Positions 10,776 to 23,100 of a stretch of DNA of 64,000 nucleotides are shown here, piece after piece; position 1 is the first letter of the stretch, and every line of letters starts with the position of its first letter. A program made the translations under genes and the position numbers. The stretch is from the NCBI GenBank assembly GCA_037178625.1, contig CM074139.1, positions 620,001-684,000 on the forward strand. Reading direction: 5' to 3'. Origin of the DNA: Skeletonema tropicum (taxonomy: Eukaryota > Bacillariophyta > Thalassiosirophyceae > Thalassiosirales > Thalassiosiraceae). The notes beneath the pieces were generated by a model. It was given only the letters and a program-made list of their open reading frames with translations. It did not search any database and was not told where the DNA came from.

Positions 10776-11228
10776 GTGGTGTTGCAGTGTAGAGTTCTAA
10801 GAGATGAGCGTGTCGTCAGTATCGGCAACATTATCTTCGACACTCGCATCACTGACGCGGACTGCCGCTCCTACCGCAACAAGGCGCCTTCGGCTGTCTT
10901 GAGGCAAGAGAGGGAGAAAATCCGCAAGTACAAAGAGGCTTGTCTTGAACGACGCCGGGACTTCACCCCTCTCTGTTTCACGGCTGATGGAATGCCAGGC
11001 AGAAAGGCCTTAAATGCGATGCGTCACTGGGCGGGTAAACACTTAGCTGAAAAATGGGAGCGTCTGCGTCGCCAGATGATATTCTATGTGCGAGCACGCA
11101 TGCCTCTTGCCCTAGTCCGGGCAAACTCACTCCTGCTCAGAGGGAGTAGGGAAAGGCACCACCGCATCCGGCCACTCATTGAGAATGGGTCGGGGATGTC
11201 CATTTGGCACACCTGGAGTGGGGAGTAA
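10776..11228 (+). pseudogene. Reverse-transcriptase-type polyprotein, C-terminal fragment
   Basis: This is an open frame of 150 residues without a plausible start. It carries the motif order FDTRITDAD...SYRNKAPSAVL...EKIRKYKEACLERRRDFTPL...DGMPGRKA, then a basic alpha-helical C terminus with RARMPLALVRANSLLLRG. This order matches the far C-terminal region of retroelement RNA-directed DNA polymerase proteins common in diatoms and oomycetes (recognised from memory, no search run). The catalytic domain is absent, so it is debris. In unit B only about 55 bp of the same sequence remains (15,211-15,268), which shows that the duplicated unit was later shortened or overwritten. Confidence 0.65.
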
Positions 11229-11927
11229 TCCCCTCTCCATCTTCACGGTGGCACAGGATGAGTGAGGAATCTCACTCTCGACTGTCGAGAGGCGCAGCTG
11301 AGAGAGGTGAGGAACAAGCCATCATCTAGTGCAGACAACAAGAGGAGTGGCAGACTTGCTACATCGAAATCGAAAGGAGTCACTTGCAATGCAGTCGAGG
11401 TCCGGGTTCTTCTAACCATGTGTAGATACGGCAGTGCTAGAGTGCTAGTGCTCTAGAGTGTCAGCTGCGCGCGCTCGCCTCGAAATGCAATGAGAAGTCT
11501 TACTGCAATGCAGTTAGTGAGCTTGTACAAATAATGATCTGCGGGTGGTGGTACTGAAAAATGTCTTCCCATTTGTTTCGGGTACATAATTAATAGGAAA
11601 TGTAAACTTCTTGTAGGAGTAGCATTATGCAGTGTTTCGATACTTACTTAAAAGTCTTTGAAGAGTGGTGGGTCATTCAGGCAGGGCTTCCTACAAGCCA
11701 CAAATCTGTCATTTCCCCTCACGAGTGGCATCCAATGACCGAGATAACGGGACCGACCAGGGTCATTCTTACAAAGAGAAAGTTCAGTGCGAGCTCAGCA
11801 GGCGGCTTCGACTTGGAAACAGCTGCATTGAAGCCCCGCTTCCTACGTCAAGCTATCTCATAAGTAATCACCGTGACCTACAATAAGAAGGCCAAGTTAC
11901 ACACACAATACACTCACATAACTAGCA

Positions 11928-13121
11928 ATGTCAAACAGGTATAACATCATCATGCCTGCTGCTGCTGCTACTACCAACACCGCCAACAGTGGCCTTGACA
12001 TTCTCTTTACTGCTATTGATTATGAGCAGTCGCGCAATGAGAAAGCGTCGTTAACATCATCATCATCCTGCGCTTCGTCCAAGCTCCATGTTTCACAAGA
12101 GCCGAAACCAGCTGGTAGAGTTGTTTCTGTCAACCCCTACCGATCAAAATTGGATCCGCGTATGAAAAAGTCCATAGCAGTGAGGGCGATGAATCCTAAT
12201 ATCTCGGACGAAGAAGCTGTGTTGGCTGGATTCGTATTCCCGGAGCGTGGCACGACTGCTGATATCAACTGGATCGGCGAAGGCAATGTGTCCATGCGAC
12301 AGCGTAAAATCAACTTCAGGAGGAGCTGGAAAAGATTCTATACCAAGCAGATCAAGGATATGTCAACTGAGGCGGCCCTAACCACTCCTCTGGTACCATC
12401 AAGTCTCATCAACGCAGTATCATCGTCAGATGAAGAACCCCGTCACGAAGATACTTCTTCGAACCCTTCCGTTGGCAATCCCTCTATCAGTATAACTTCA
12501 GAACCTTTGGTCTTACCAAAGAAAAGTTCGGTCAGATCATTTCCTGCCACCCTCTTATCCATTGTCTCAAATCCTGAATACGACCACATCATCTCATGGC
12601 TGCCATCCGGAGAAGCATTTAGTATCCACAACCGGAAAAAGTTTGAATCAGAGATCTTACCCAAGTACTTTCGTCAAGCTAGATTCGACAGCTTCGTCCG
12701 GAAACTTAACCGGTGGGGCTTTCGTCGTGTGAACAAGAACTGTGCACCTTACTTATGTGGTAGCACCATCTTTTGTCGTGACAACTTCATGCATGATGCT
12801 GCTAATTGCATGGTGAAGAAGAATCCTTTGTTGGGCAATTATACCAAGGTGTCCATCGACGAATGTGTCAACACGACGATGAGTAATGAAGCTGCTGCAT
12901 GCCACGCCGCATTAGCAAAAGCCCCAGCGATGCCTGCACCTCGTAGTGTTAGTTTCTGCTCAAATGACCTTGTTGTACCAAATGAACTCAATACAACCTT
13001 GCCACAAGACCTTATGGCGGTAGAGTTGAAGAGAATGTTGGTTCAAAGACAGAGACATTTGGACTACATGTCGCAGAAGACCAAGCATTCTAGAGCGCTG
13101 CTGTACAGTATGAGATGGTAG
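11928..13121 (+). CDS. Heat-shock-factor-type transcription factor, copy B
   Basis: Single exon, 397 residues from the first ATG (11,928), or 389 from the ATG shared with copies A and C (11,952). The extra MSNRYNII is specific to this copy. The HSF DNA-binding domain (RSFPATLLSIVSN ... KLNRWGFRRVNKN) is identical to copy A, and differences are confined to the N-terminal half. The same N-terminal basic region and C-terminal amphipathic helix are present. It is intact and convergent with its own secreted-protein partner at 13,800. Confidence 0.9.
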   Translation: MSNRYNIIMPAAAATTNTANSGLDILFTAIDYEQSRNEKASLTSSSSCASSKLHVSQEPKPAGRVVSVNPYRSKLDPRMKKSIAVRAMNPNISDEEAVLAGFVFPERGTTADINWIGEGNVSMRQRKINFRRSWKRFYTKQIKDMSTEAALTTPLVPSSLINAVSSSDEEPRHEDTSSNPSVGNPSISITSEPLVLPKKSSVRSFPATLLSIVSNPEYDHIISWLPSGEAFSIHNRKKFESEILPKYFRQARFDSFVRKLNRWGFRRVNKNCAPYLCGSTIFCRDNFMHDAANCMVKKNPLLGNYTKVSIDECVNTTMSNEAAACHAALAKAPAMPAPRSVSFCSNDLVVPNELNTTLPQDLMAVELKRMLVQRQRHLDYMSQKTKHSRALLYSMRW

Positions 13122-13799
13122 GTGTGTGTTTGTTTTGTATGTAGTTAAACATATTGATGATTATAGAGTACAATACACTGTATACAGTAGACGTAAGTTG
13201 CAGCACGATGGTGAGGGCTCAAATACCGTGTAAGCGTGGTTATGGTGCATTTGTGTTGGAAGTAGCAAGGATGAAGCAATCTATTCATTTGGAAGTCAAA
13301 CAAGATTAACAATTGAAGGAATCACTTGCAAAGCAGTCGAGTATCGAGGACTCTCTCATGTGTGAGATACGGCAAAGCTAGTGCTCTAGTGTTCGTGTCA
13401 GCTGCACTTGCCTCGGAATGCAACGAGAAGTTTTCTAGAGCTACAACGCAGTCAGCTTGTGTAAATGATGTGCTGATAAGTAAGTACATAAGATGTCTTC
13501 CAAATAAAAGGAAGTAGAATACTTCTACTTCATTGACGTTACATTAGTCTATATGTCGATGAGGTGGTGCTGGATAATGTAACTGTCTTATACGTGGTAC
13601 GTCATAGCAACCTCTCTATTGCTTGAGTTGATTCTGTCGTGCCTGCATCAATGCAAACTTAATTTACAGCCAATACAGCCGCAATAAAGAACAACACCCA
13701 GTTTCAACCATTTACAATCAAGCAATCTAAAGTCATTTTTTTATCTTCCTTTAAGAAATCTACTCATTCCCCGTTTATAAGTACGCATGCAACGCATAA

Positions 13800-14648
13800 C
13801 TACTTGCTGGACCTGAGGTATTTCATGTACTGGGAGTGGGGAGGCTCATCACAAGGTGGTTGAGTCTGAGGACAATTCATCAATGACCCGCCATGTTCAG
13901 AGCAGCAGCTAGGCCATCCGTCAGAAGTGTTGTAGCATTGATAGTCTGGAGCGTTAGTACAGTAGTCGAAGCCGCTTTCTCCCTCGGCATGGTTATCGCA
14001 AATGGTGAGGTGATTTGGACAATTCGCACCGTTGTCCTCCGAGCAACATTCTGGATGGCCAGTCTTGTAGCAGTCGTAATCTGGAGCGTAGGTACATATG
14101 CCAGCTCCGACTGGAGGGGTTGGTGGGGGTGGAGGATTAGTCGATTGGATTTGCAACGAGTAGCACGTTTCACCTTGCTGAGGCCTTGTATCAGATACTT
14201 GTCCAGTTCCTTGATAGCTCGTGTTCATGTCATCAAAACATTGGCTGTATTGATTGTCCAGGGCGCCCGCCTCATACAAGCACTTGCAAGTAGCACTCTC
14301 GCAATCGTATTGGAAGCCTACGAGCCTGTCGGAAGGCGGGCGCTGATTGCACCCCCGTGCAGCGTCTACACTGGTTCCTTCGACGCAGAAGGTACTGCAT
14401 CCTCCTCCAGCTTCATCGATGGGGGTGTAGACGCCTTGAATAGTACCATATTCGAACTCTCTTCCATTAGAGTCAACGCATATGGAGTTGTACTTTTGAC
14501 GGGTAAAGATGTAGTCTTCGTCCTGGTAATCTACCCAAGGGAGATCATTTGGGAAGGCATGGTCCAAGTTGCTGCATGTGTCAGAGCTGGTAGCTGCAGT
14601 GAATGTGGCGGTGTAGACAAGAGCGAAGGAAGCGGCGATGAATTTCAT
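13800..14648 (-). CDS. Secreted Cys-rich protein, copy B
   Basis: 282 residues, same architecture as the gene at 9376: signal peptide MKFIAASFALVYTATFTAA, N-terminal Cys domain, polyproline hinge and two PDYxCY modules ending with the LRSSK tail. Only scattered substitutions distinguish it (for example F for V in CSTFCVEG), and all cysteines of both modules are kept. It faces HSF copy B tail to tail. Confidence 0.88.
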   Translation of the reverse strand: MKFIAASFALVYTATFTAATSSDTCSNLDHAFPNDLPWVDYQDEDYIFTRQKYNSICVDSNGREFEYGTIQGVYTPIDEAGGGCSTFCVEGTSVDAARGCNQRPPSDRLVGFQYDCESATCKCLYEAGALDNQYSQCFDDMNTSYQGTGQVSDTRPQQGETCYSLQIQSTNPPPPPTPPVGAGICTYAPDYDCYKTGHPECCSEDNGANCPNHLTICDNHAEGESGFDYCTNAPDYQCYNTSDGWPSCCSEHGGSLMNCPQTQPPCDEPPHSQYMKYLRSSK

Positions 14649-15396
14649 GTTTTGAGTTTTTTTACTGCTGAATTGAAAAAGAGAAGTGAAAGTGGAGAGT
14701 GATTTGTGTTGCTGATTAGATGCAATTGTATTGTATCTTGTGCTTTTGAAAGATGTCCTTGTTTAGTGTAGCTGTTTTGTTTTTGATTTTATGAGCCTTT
14801 CAAAAGGCTTGCTTACTCGGAGTAGCAAAGGGCAAGATATTGTGTATCTTGTCGGGATCAACAATGCATGAGGTATCCCCGGAAGGCTGCAAGAAGGCAT
14901 GAATGCGATTTTGGTATCTTGGGCATCTTGGGATTTGCTATGGCTGGGTCTTGGTTTTGACGTTTTGTGTGATTGTTTGTGCGATTGGTATTGAACCTGA
15001 GATAGGCATCCGAATGCACCACCAATTGACGAACCCACGTGCGTAGCAAATAAGCCTAAGACCACACAACAACATTTTCATCGTCTTCGTTCGCTCGGTC
15101 GTTCGTTCATCCAGTTTTGTTCAGCAACGCAAAGGCTACGATACTCCTATTGAATTGACTTGATGAGAGTTGCAGCAGAGCGTTATTATTACTCTTTGTG
15201 GTGTTGTAACGTGTAGAGTTCTAAGAGAAGAGCGTGTCGTCAGTATCGGCAACATCATTATCTTCGGATAGCGACAGACAAAGATCGAAATAGGCTGTTG
15301 CAATACAACATCGCAATACACACTACATCTCATTACATCATCATACAACAACATAATTGGAGTAATATTGATCCTCCTCAAATCCACAAAAGCAAG

Positions 15397-15849
15397 ATGG
15401 GCTTCACCGACTTCCTCCGCACCATCCACTCCAAACACGAGAAATTAAAACACACAATCCACAACAAATGGCGCTATCCCCTCCCAAGATCCGGTCAGTA
15501 CGCCATGGCACTCTTCTACTTTTGCATCCCCATAGTCGGCGGTCATTACGTCATGGAATGGGCCAAATCCAAAAGTGTCGACGACATAGGTGCTCGGGGG
15601 GAGAAATTAAAGGAGAAAAAGTTACAGGGGTTTGGTAATAAGACGGTGATTGATGGGAAGGTGGAGGCGGTTGGGGCCGGGGGATGGGGTGGTGGGGTAC
15701 ATTTGGCATTGAGTGATGAGGAGACGCAAAAGAAGAATAAGCAAATGTTGGAGGCCATGTTTCGGAGGGAACGGAAGAGACGGAGGAAGGAAAAGAAGGA
15801 GAGTGAACAACAGACAAACAAAGATCTTGATGAAGGCCAAGGTGGATGA
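15397..15849 (+). CDS. Small single-span membrane protein, unrecognised
   Basis: 150 residues from the ATG at 15,397 (MGFTDFLRTIHSKHEKLKHT); the open frame upstream has only non-ATG codons and looks like 5' UTR. After a basic N terminus comes RYPLPRSGQYAMALFYFC, a hydrophobic segment of about 20 residues (about 40-62), then a glycine-rich loop and a strongly basic C-terminal helix (RRERKRRRKEKKES). The length and the N-terminal membrane span with charged tail recall small mitochondrial inner-membrane assembly proteins, but no family is recognised. It is adjacent to, and tail-to-tail with, the repeat protein gene at 15,994. Confidence 0.65.
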   Translation: MGFTDFLRTIHSKHEKLKHTIHNKWRYPLPRSGQYAMALFYFCIPIVGGHYVMEWAKSKSVDDIGARGEKLKEKKLQGFGNKTVIDGKVEAVGAGGWGGGVHLALSDEETQKKNKQMLEAMFRRERKRRRKEKKESEQQTNKDLDEGQGG

Positions 15850-15993
15850 TGAAGAAGACAAATCATGATGAACATGTTGTATAATATGTTTATGCAAATG
15901 TGAATCTATCTATTGGCTCTCTAACTACGATCTCAATCAACAATATGTACACATCTAAAATGTTGGCCGCCAAACACACGAACTATCCCTCAC

Positions 15994-18720
15994 TTACATC
16001 AGCATCCAAGACATTCCGAATGATGCAATGGTTACCATAATATTCCGCATCGTAGCACTCGATCCATTCGTCATTCTCACACGATGATTCAAACTCTTAC
16101 GGTCATTATTTTGAGAATGAGAATCTTCATCCAATGCATAGATATCGGGAGGCATCTGATTCCTCAGCCGTTGAGCTGCTTCACTCACACCAAACAGATG
16201 AGAAGATGAACTTCTTGCCACGTCTTCATCACCGTCACCGAACAGTTGAGATGATGTGCCACTCACGAATGATCTTGAACTAATTACATCCTTGTCCTTA
16301 CTTTTCTTCAAGTGCACTGAAGCTCCACTCTCAACAGACATATGAGGTGATGTCACTCGTTCCATATAGCTAGCCTCAGCAAACATTTCCGCGTACTTGT
16401 TGCTATTTGTTTCCTCATCATCCGACTGTTCTGCATACTCGTACTTCTTGGCATCTCTCTGATCAACATTACCACGTACTTGCGGAATAACATTCTCTAT
16501 AGATTTCTTTCTGTGGTAATGGCCCATGTGATAGGTGTATGAGTAGTGAAAGACGATTGGTTCACGTGTTGGGCGGAGTGTTGTGGACATTGCTTGAGGA
16601 ATTGCTGCGCTTGACGACGTTGGCTTGATGAGAGCTGTCGTAGGAGTGGGATTGGGTAGATTGAAAGAAGTTGGACTGTTTGCTGCTGCCGACGTGCTTG
16701 GTGATGGCGGCGATTTAGCTGGCTCATTGACTGCAGTGGATGAGGATGAGTCCTTATCATGGGTCAAGTATTTCTCATGGAGTGAGCTTGCTCCTGCTGC
16801 TGGCGGATTTGACGTTCCAATGTTGGTTGGCTCAAAGTTTGAAGATGATATGGATGACGAAGATGGTTCATACGTCGGAAATTGAATGATATCATGATAG
16901 GGAAGATTTAGCTCTGATGACGTAGATGGTCCATACGTCGGATATTGAAAGATATCATCAAGATAGGGAAGATCTGTCGATTCAGAGCTATCTATCGGTA
17001 CCGGTGTTGGAAATTGAATTATCTCAAGATAGGGAAGATCTGTTGATTCAGAAGATGTTGCTGGCGAAGAGGTCGATGGTATGCTGCTCATCGTAGTAGT
17101 TGGAGGTGGAGGAGATGAGGCGAGGCTGCTCCCAGGCACAGCTGGAAGAGAGCTCAATATAGAGCTTGGAATAGATAAGGAAGATGACCAAGCTGCAGAC
17201 ACGGTAGGTTCCAACGTTGGAAGCATCGGCGATTCACCTCCAGAACTCGTTGTCGAGTTTTGAACTGATGGAGGCAATGACATCGCTTCAGTAGTTGTAT
17301 TTGTTGCAGAAGGTGTTGGAGAATATGATGTAGCGTTACCTTCTGAAGACGAGAAGAATGGAGTTGGAGATTCAGAAGAAGCCGCTCCATTAGAAATCCC
17401 AGGAGCTGAAGTAGGTGACAGCGGTGAATGAGTAAATGATGTCGTTGAGCTTGTCGGTGTAGAAGTTGTTACGTTGAGTTGAGTATCTGTAGCAGTAGGC
17501 CCAAGCGATGCTGCAGGAGACATAGTTCCTCCAGATATTGGTGGCGTAGGAACTTCAACGATCTCAAAGCCGGGAGGAAGAACAGCCGTAAATATGAAGG
17601 GAGGAGCACTAACTTTATCTATTGGTTTTTGCGTTGGAAGTTGAACGATCTCAGTGTAGGGAGGAGCAGTAACTTTATCTATTGATGCTTGCGTTGGAAG
17701 TTGAACGATCTCAACGTAGGGAGGAGCAGTAATTCTATCTATTGGTGCTGGCGTTGGAAGTTGAACGATCTCAGTGAAGGGAGGAGCAGTGACTTTATCT
17801 ATTGGTTTTGGCGTTGGAAGTTGAACGATCTCAACATAGGGAAGATCTGTCGATATCAAGGATGGGCTTGAAGAAGAAGTTGGCGGAGGAGAATCATTAG
17901 AACCATCCGAGGCTGAACTGGGTGACGGAGATTTTGATGACAACGCAGGACCTGTATCTATTGGTACAAATGTTGGAAATTGTATTATCTCAACATATGG
18001 AAGATCTGTTGACTCATATGTTGATATCAAGGACGGAATTGAAGAAGAAGTTGGAGGAGGAGAACCAATAGGGCCATCCGAGGCTAAACTTGGAGTCAGA
18101 GAGAGAGAGTTTGATGATGGAACAGCAGGACCTATGTCTATTGGCATGGGTGTTGGAAATTGTATTATCTCAACATAGGGAAGATCTGTTGAGTCAGATG
18201 TTGGTGAAAATGACGGACTTGATGAAGTTGGCGTAGGCGAATCATTTGAGCTCTCCGAGGTTGAGGAGCTGGAACTGTTGGAGCTCGGTGAAGGAGATTT
18301 TGATGATGGCACAGGATGTGTTGTTGCGGCTATTGGCATCCATGTTGGAAATTGAATAATCTCAACAAAGGGAAGATCTGTTGATGAAGATGTAGGTGAT
18401 AAGGAAGTAGGTGATGACGGTGAAGAGCTATCATCCGAAGTTGAACCGAGAGATGGAAAGTAAGTCGGCGCCGAAGTCGGCATCAATGTCGGCTCGTCGG
18501 CCTGTGTAGTAGAAGGCGATGATGTCTGGGCGTGAACCTTGTAATGTTAGCAAAGGGACGACGATCGGTGAGCAGAGAATGTTAGATGATGACTATTATG
18601 AACCGGGGTCATAGAGCACGTGAACTCTCTTACCGATACTGTGACTGTGCCGAATAACGCCATCAAAACGGCCATTGCTATTTCTTTGCGACCCTTGAAG
18701 CAACATGATGAATACACCAT
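15994..18720 (-). CDS. Secreted Ser/Thr/Pro-rich repeat protein with possible GPI signal, two exons
   Basis: Exon 1 is 18,720-18,634 (second possible ATG at 18,675) and exon 2 is 18,537-15,994, giving 861-876 residues. The donor is GTAAGA; the acceptor is a weaker ACAAG preceded by CTAAC. Exon 1 plus the start of exon 2 gives a signal peptide (MAVLMALFGTVTVSVHA). The body is low-complexity Ser/Thr/Pro with about ten copies of a module L-P-Y-x-E-I-[IV]-Q-[FL]-P-T-x-x-P-I-D, five of them near-contiguous around 17,600-17,860. A charged region with possible basic cleavage sites follows (HYHRKKS). The last 15 residues are hydrophobic (NIMVTIASFGMSWMLM) after NGSSA, like a GPI-anchor signal. The likely place is the cell surface or wall. 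No enzyme domain is visible. Confidence 0.75.
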
Positions 18721-19248
18721 TGCTGCGCAGTGGAAATTTCCCGAGCGTTAGTGGTAGTGGATGATGGCAAAGGCAATGCTCTGGCACTTGAAAGCAAGGG
18801 AATCGGGTGCAAAAAAATGCAAAAATGTGTGGAGTCACAGGCACATGAATAAATGACTGTAAAGACTGTCTCATCGGGTAGGAGTATCATAAATGCTTTC
18901 TCTCTTTCTTCAAAAAGTGTACTATTCCTATGTATGCAGGACATTATGTAGGACACATTTTGGCATTTTAGAAAGGCCCCCTTCTCACTCTTTTGTATGG
19001 GGTACACCTCCTCCACCTAACAGAACTCATGTATGAACCTATCCGGCAAGCTACAGTCGACAAAATTAGCCTCCTTGGCCGCTCTGCCCAATATTATTGG
19101 CTGTTCTGTTCGCCACTCAAAAGCTTTCAACAATTTATTATTCCTATTTTTGGCAGTGCAGTTCGGAAATAAATAGCATTGCATGACTTTGCGTTGCGTG
19201 GTGCGTTGAAAGAACTTATACAAGCGCAATTAAAGAGAGTAGTAATAG
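18721..19248. promoter_or_regulatory. Shared promoter region of two divergent secreted-protein genes
   Basis: These 528 bp separate the start codons of two genes that both encode signal-peptide, PT-repeat proteins in opposite directions. Shared control is an inference from spacing and product type. I see no clear TATA box or named motif. Confidence 0.35.
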
Positions 19249-19982
19249 ATGATGTACTCTAACATATCCATCGTAGCTCTGCTGGGCATGGTAAGAAAGC
19301 AGAATAGGCTTTTATGTCCATAATGATGTCTACCTAGCATGCTGTGTCTAACCTTCTTTCTTCCTTTTGATACGAACAGAGCACAGTGGCAGCGACTAAT
19401 ACAACAATCATATCAGGAGCTATTGAGACTAAACCAGCAGATGAAACTATCATATCCAATGAGAATAAAATTATAGAGGAAACATTTATCGGCAACTCAC
19501 GAGTCGAACACAACGGTGATGCAAACAGTAATGACGACAACAACAACATTGCGGGACGTAATTACAATGAGAAAAATGATAGAAGAAATTTGGATGAAAT
19601 CACGCCGCCTACATTATGGCCGACATATGCACCAACACCTTTAACAAAGGCTCCAGCGACGCCAATACCAACGTATTCTCCAACACAATTGCCAACAACG
19701 ACCACTTCTCCGCCAACTCCTTCTCCGCCGACTCCTTCTCCAACTGTTACCTCTACAATAAGAAGCCCAACATCTGCACCAACGCCATCACCGTCAGTTT
19801 CTTTCATTATGACAGCATTCCCAGTAGGATCTCCTATAATATCATCACCAACTCCATATCCAACTTGGAAGCCAGTTAGTGAAGATGGAGGCTTTGTTCA
19901 ATGGACTGCATTCCCAACAGCTTATTGGAGGAGGAGGAATGAACGAAATTTGAGGGACACAATAGATCAGGGCGAATATTGA
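19249..19982 (+). CDS. Secreted PTxxPT-repeat protein, two exons
   Basis: Exon 1 is 19,249-19,290 and exon 2 is 19,380-19,982 (GTAAGA donor, AACAG acceptor), 214 residues. Splicing builds a signal peptide (MMYSNISIVALLGMSTVAAT), which is split exactly as in the neighbouring divergent gene. An Asn/Asp-rich region is followed by a proline-threonine tract (WPTYAPTPLTKAPATPIP, TYSPTQLPT, SPPTPSPPTPSPT) and a tail with two aromatic motifs, TAFPVGSP and QWTAFPTAYW. Such PT/PS tracts are typical of heavily glycosylated extracellular proteins in diatoms. The product is probably extracellular, with unknown function. Confidence 0.7.
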
Positions 19983-20142
19983 GGTCTTGAGTTAGTACTT
20001 CTAGCGTGTTTGAGTAGATGCTGTAGAGTATTGTTGAATGTTCAACTGATGGACAAAAAGGTTTCATAGACAAACATACACAGTCAGCGTTTTGATTTCA
20101 TTTGTCATTCTAATAAGTTACGTTGACCTACATCATATTATA

Positions 20143-23100
20143 TTATGCCACAGCAATCGCATCATTTACAAAACTCTCAGCTCTGGCAATCACAGCATCA
20201 ACATCACTGCAGTTGGGTGCTTGACCTTGTGCATTTCCAGGCTTTCCTCCACCTCTTCCACCGACTGAATCCAATACGTCTTTCAACCATTCATTTGCTT
20301 TTAATCCCGACTCTTGCACTGAAGGAGGAACAATGGTGAAGCATAAGATCTTTCCTCCACTGCCAACTTCTTCTTCACTGATACCCATGAAAGCCAATTC
20401 AGGTGCAATCTTTTGTACTGCCTTGATGACCTTTTGGGATGCCTTGGAGTCAGCTCCAATATCCAAATTCAGCACTAGAGTCTTCTTTCCCGCTGCCAAG
20501 GCTTCTTCGACATCAGCAGTGACAGTATTCAATACCTTGTCCACTCTTCCAGCAAGTAATCTCTTCTTTGCCTCGATGCCCTTCTTCTGTACAGCCTCGA
20601 TACGTGCACGAAGCTCTGCTTTTAACGCAGCGGAGAGTTCGGCAGCATCCAAGTCTTTGCGCAGAGCACCTGCTTGTTTGTCGAGATCGGGAGTTTCATC
20701 GGGGTTGATGGATTCGAGAGATGTTGTCTTGCCTTCAAATTCAGTGCCTTCTGCTACTGCTTTTGCTGCTGCACCACGGGTCAATGCCGAGATTCGTCTA
20801 ATACCCTTCGCTACGGCAGTCTCTTCTGTCAGGACAAATGCCTCTGCCTCGGCAGTGTTGGAGATATGAGTACCACCACAGAATTCCACAGAGCAATCGT
20901 CACCAACTCTTACTACCCTCACTGGATCGGGGTATACTTCACCGAACATGGCTCTCACGCCTGGGATGGCTTTGGCATCTGCCAATGCCATTACCTCGGC
21001 TTTCACTGGGAGACTCTTTTCAATTGTTTCTCTAACATAAACTTCAGTGTCGCGAAGTTGATCAACTGTCATGGCAGATTTGTGGCTAAAGTCGAAACGC
21101 AACTTCTCATCATTGCACTGACTACCACGCTGGTCAACACCATCTCCAAGGACCTCACGGAGAGCTGCATTGAGAACGTGTGTCATTGAGTGATTAGGTG
21201 CAATATCTCTTCGGCGATCGTAGTCTACTTGACACTGAACATCGGTTCCAACGGAGATTGATCCTGTCGAGACGACACCCGAATGAAGTATGTATCCACC
21301 ATATACTTGCACATCATTGACGATAAGTTCTCCACCCTCGAACGAGATTGTTCCAAGATCAGCATCTTGACCACCAGCTTCGGCGTAGAATGATGATTTG
21401 TCCAAAACCAAGCCGACTGAATCACCTTCCTTTGCTGACTCTCCATCGCCCAAAAATCCATCAGAGGTGAATACAGCCTTGACTGTCGCATCCACTTTAA
21501 TATCCCACTTGTATTTGTAAGATTCATCTGTTACTGCAATCCCTTCATCCGCCAACCAGGAAGTCTGCTCCGCAATCAACTCCAATCGATCTCCACTAAG
21601 ACCCTTGGCTGCCAATCGAGCCAAACGCGAACGTTCTTTTTGACCTTCCATTTCTTCCTCAAATCCCTTCATATCGACAGTCATACCAGCCTCTTCCGCC
21701 ATAAGTTCTGTCAAGTCAATAGGGAAGCCAACAGTATCATACAGGAAGAAGGCCTTGTCACCTGGAACAACCTTTGATTCACCATCATTGACTTCTTCCG
21801 AAAAGTATTTAATACCTTTATCAAGCATGACCGAGAAGGCTTGCTCTTCCTCTTCAATGATTTCAATAATATCTGCTTGGTTTTTGACTAGTTCTGGGTA
21901 TGCTTCTCCAAATGTATCAACAACGACTGCAATCAAACACAAGAACGAGTCGTCAGTTTTTGCACAACATCATCAAATTGATGCATACTCCACAATCACG
22001 CCACACACTACTTACCAGGAACCAACTTGGCAAAGAAACCAGGCTCACACTTCAAAATCTGTTGTCCATACCTCGTAGCCCTCCTCAAAATCCTCCTCAA
22101 CACATAACCCCGTCCCATATTACTAGGCACCGCACCATCCGCCAAGGCAAACGTCAAAGTACGTGCATGATCCGCCACAGCACGATACGCCGTATCCTTC
22201 AATGTTGCATCCTCCTCACCCAGCTTTCCCTCATACGGACCCACATTCGCCAAAGATTCAATCGCATCAAAGATGGGCGTAAACGCATCAATATCATAAT
22301 TACTCGATTTGTTTTGAAGTAAACTACACAACCGTTCCAATCCCATACCAGTATCGACATGTTTGGCGGGTAGGAGTGACAATCCGTTTTCGTCACGGTT
22401 GTATTGGATGAAGACTAGGTTCCAGATTTCAATGACGTCGGGATCGTCCATGTTGACGAGGTGGGCGGCATCACGATTGCCGATGCGATCGTAGTGGATT
22501 TCGGAGCAGGGTCCACATGGACCAGTGTCTCCCATCTGAAGGAAGTGAACACAACATGATGATGATGTGTAATGATTAGTTTGCAAATCAAAATAACAAC
22601 AAGCATCAAATACTACCATCATAGAAGGCAACAGCCATCACAACAACAACAACAGACAATATATCGTACTTCCAACAAACAACACACTCACCTCCCAAAA
22701 GTTATCCTTCGCATCACACCCCAAAACCCGTTCCTCCGGCAAGTACTTCAACCAAAAATCCCGTGCCTCCAAATCAGCCTCCAAACCCAACCCCTCATCC
22801 CCCCCAAAATACGTCGCATACAACCGTTCCTTCTCAATGCCATAAACTTCCGTCAACAATTCCCACGCATATTCAATCGCCTCCTCTTTGAAATAATCTC
22901 CAAAGCTCCAGGATCCCAACATTTCAAAAAAGGTGTGATGGTAGGTATCTCGTCCGACATCTTCGAGATCATTGTGCTTGCCTCCGGCACGGATGCATTT
23001 TTGAGAATTGACTGCACGGGTGAGTGTGGAAAGTTCTGTGCCGGGTGCAGCCTGTCCCAAGAAGATTGGTTTGAATTGATTCATCCCCGCGTTGGCGAAG

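Larger units (their letters stand above)
6299..11366. repeat. Segmental duplication, unit A (HSF + secreted protein cassette)
   Basis: This is a block of about 5.07 kb. It begins with the sequence around TCGAAAGGAGTCACTTGCAA, carries an HSF gene on +, a repeat-rich spacer, a secreted Cys-rich gene on - and a retroelement fragment. The same order recurs head-to-tail in unit B (11,367 to about 15,268) and again at about 36,630-39,916 (unit C). Units A and B are nearly identical through the coding regions. Unit C is more diverged, particularly in the HSF C-terminal half. Confidence 0.85.
11367..15268. repeat. Segmental duplication, unit B
   Basis: Head-to-tail copy of unit A without the second flanking-repeat copy and the 95-bp MITE. 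It ends inside the retroelement fragment. Divergence from unit A is low, with the second half of the HSF protein identical, so the duplication is recent or subject to gene conversion. Confidence 0.85.
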
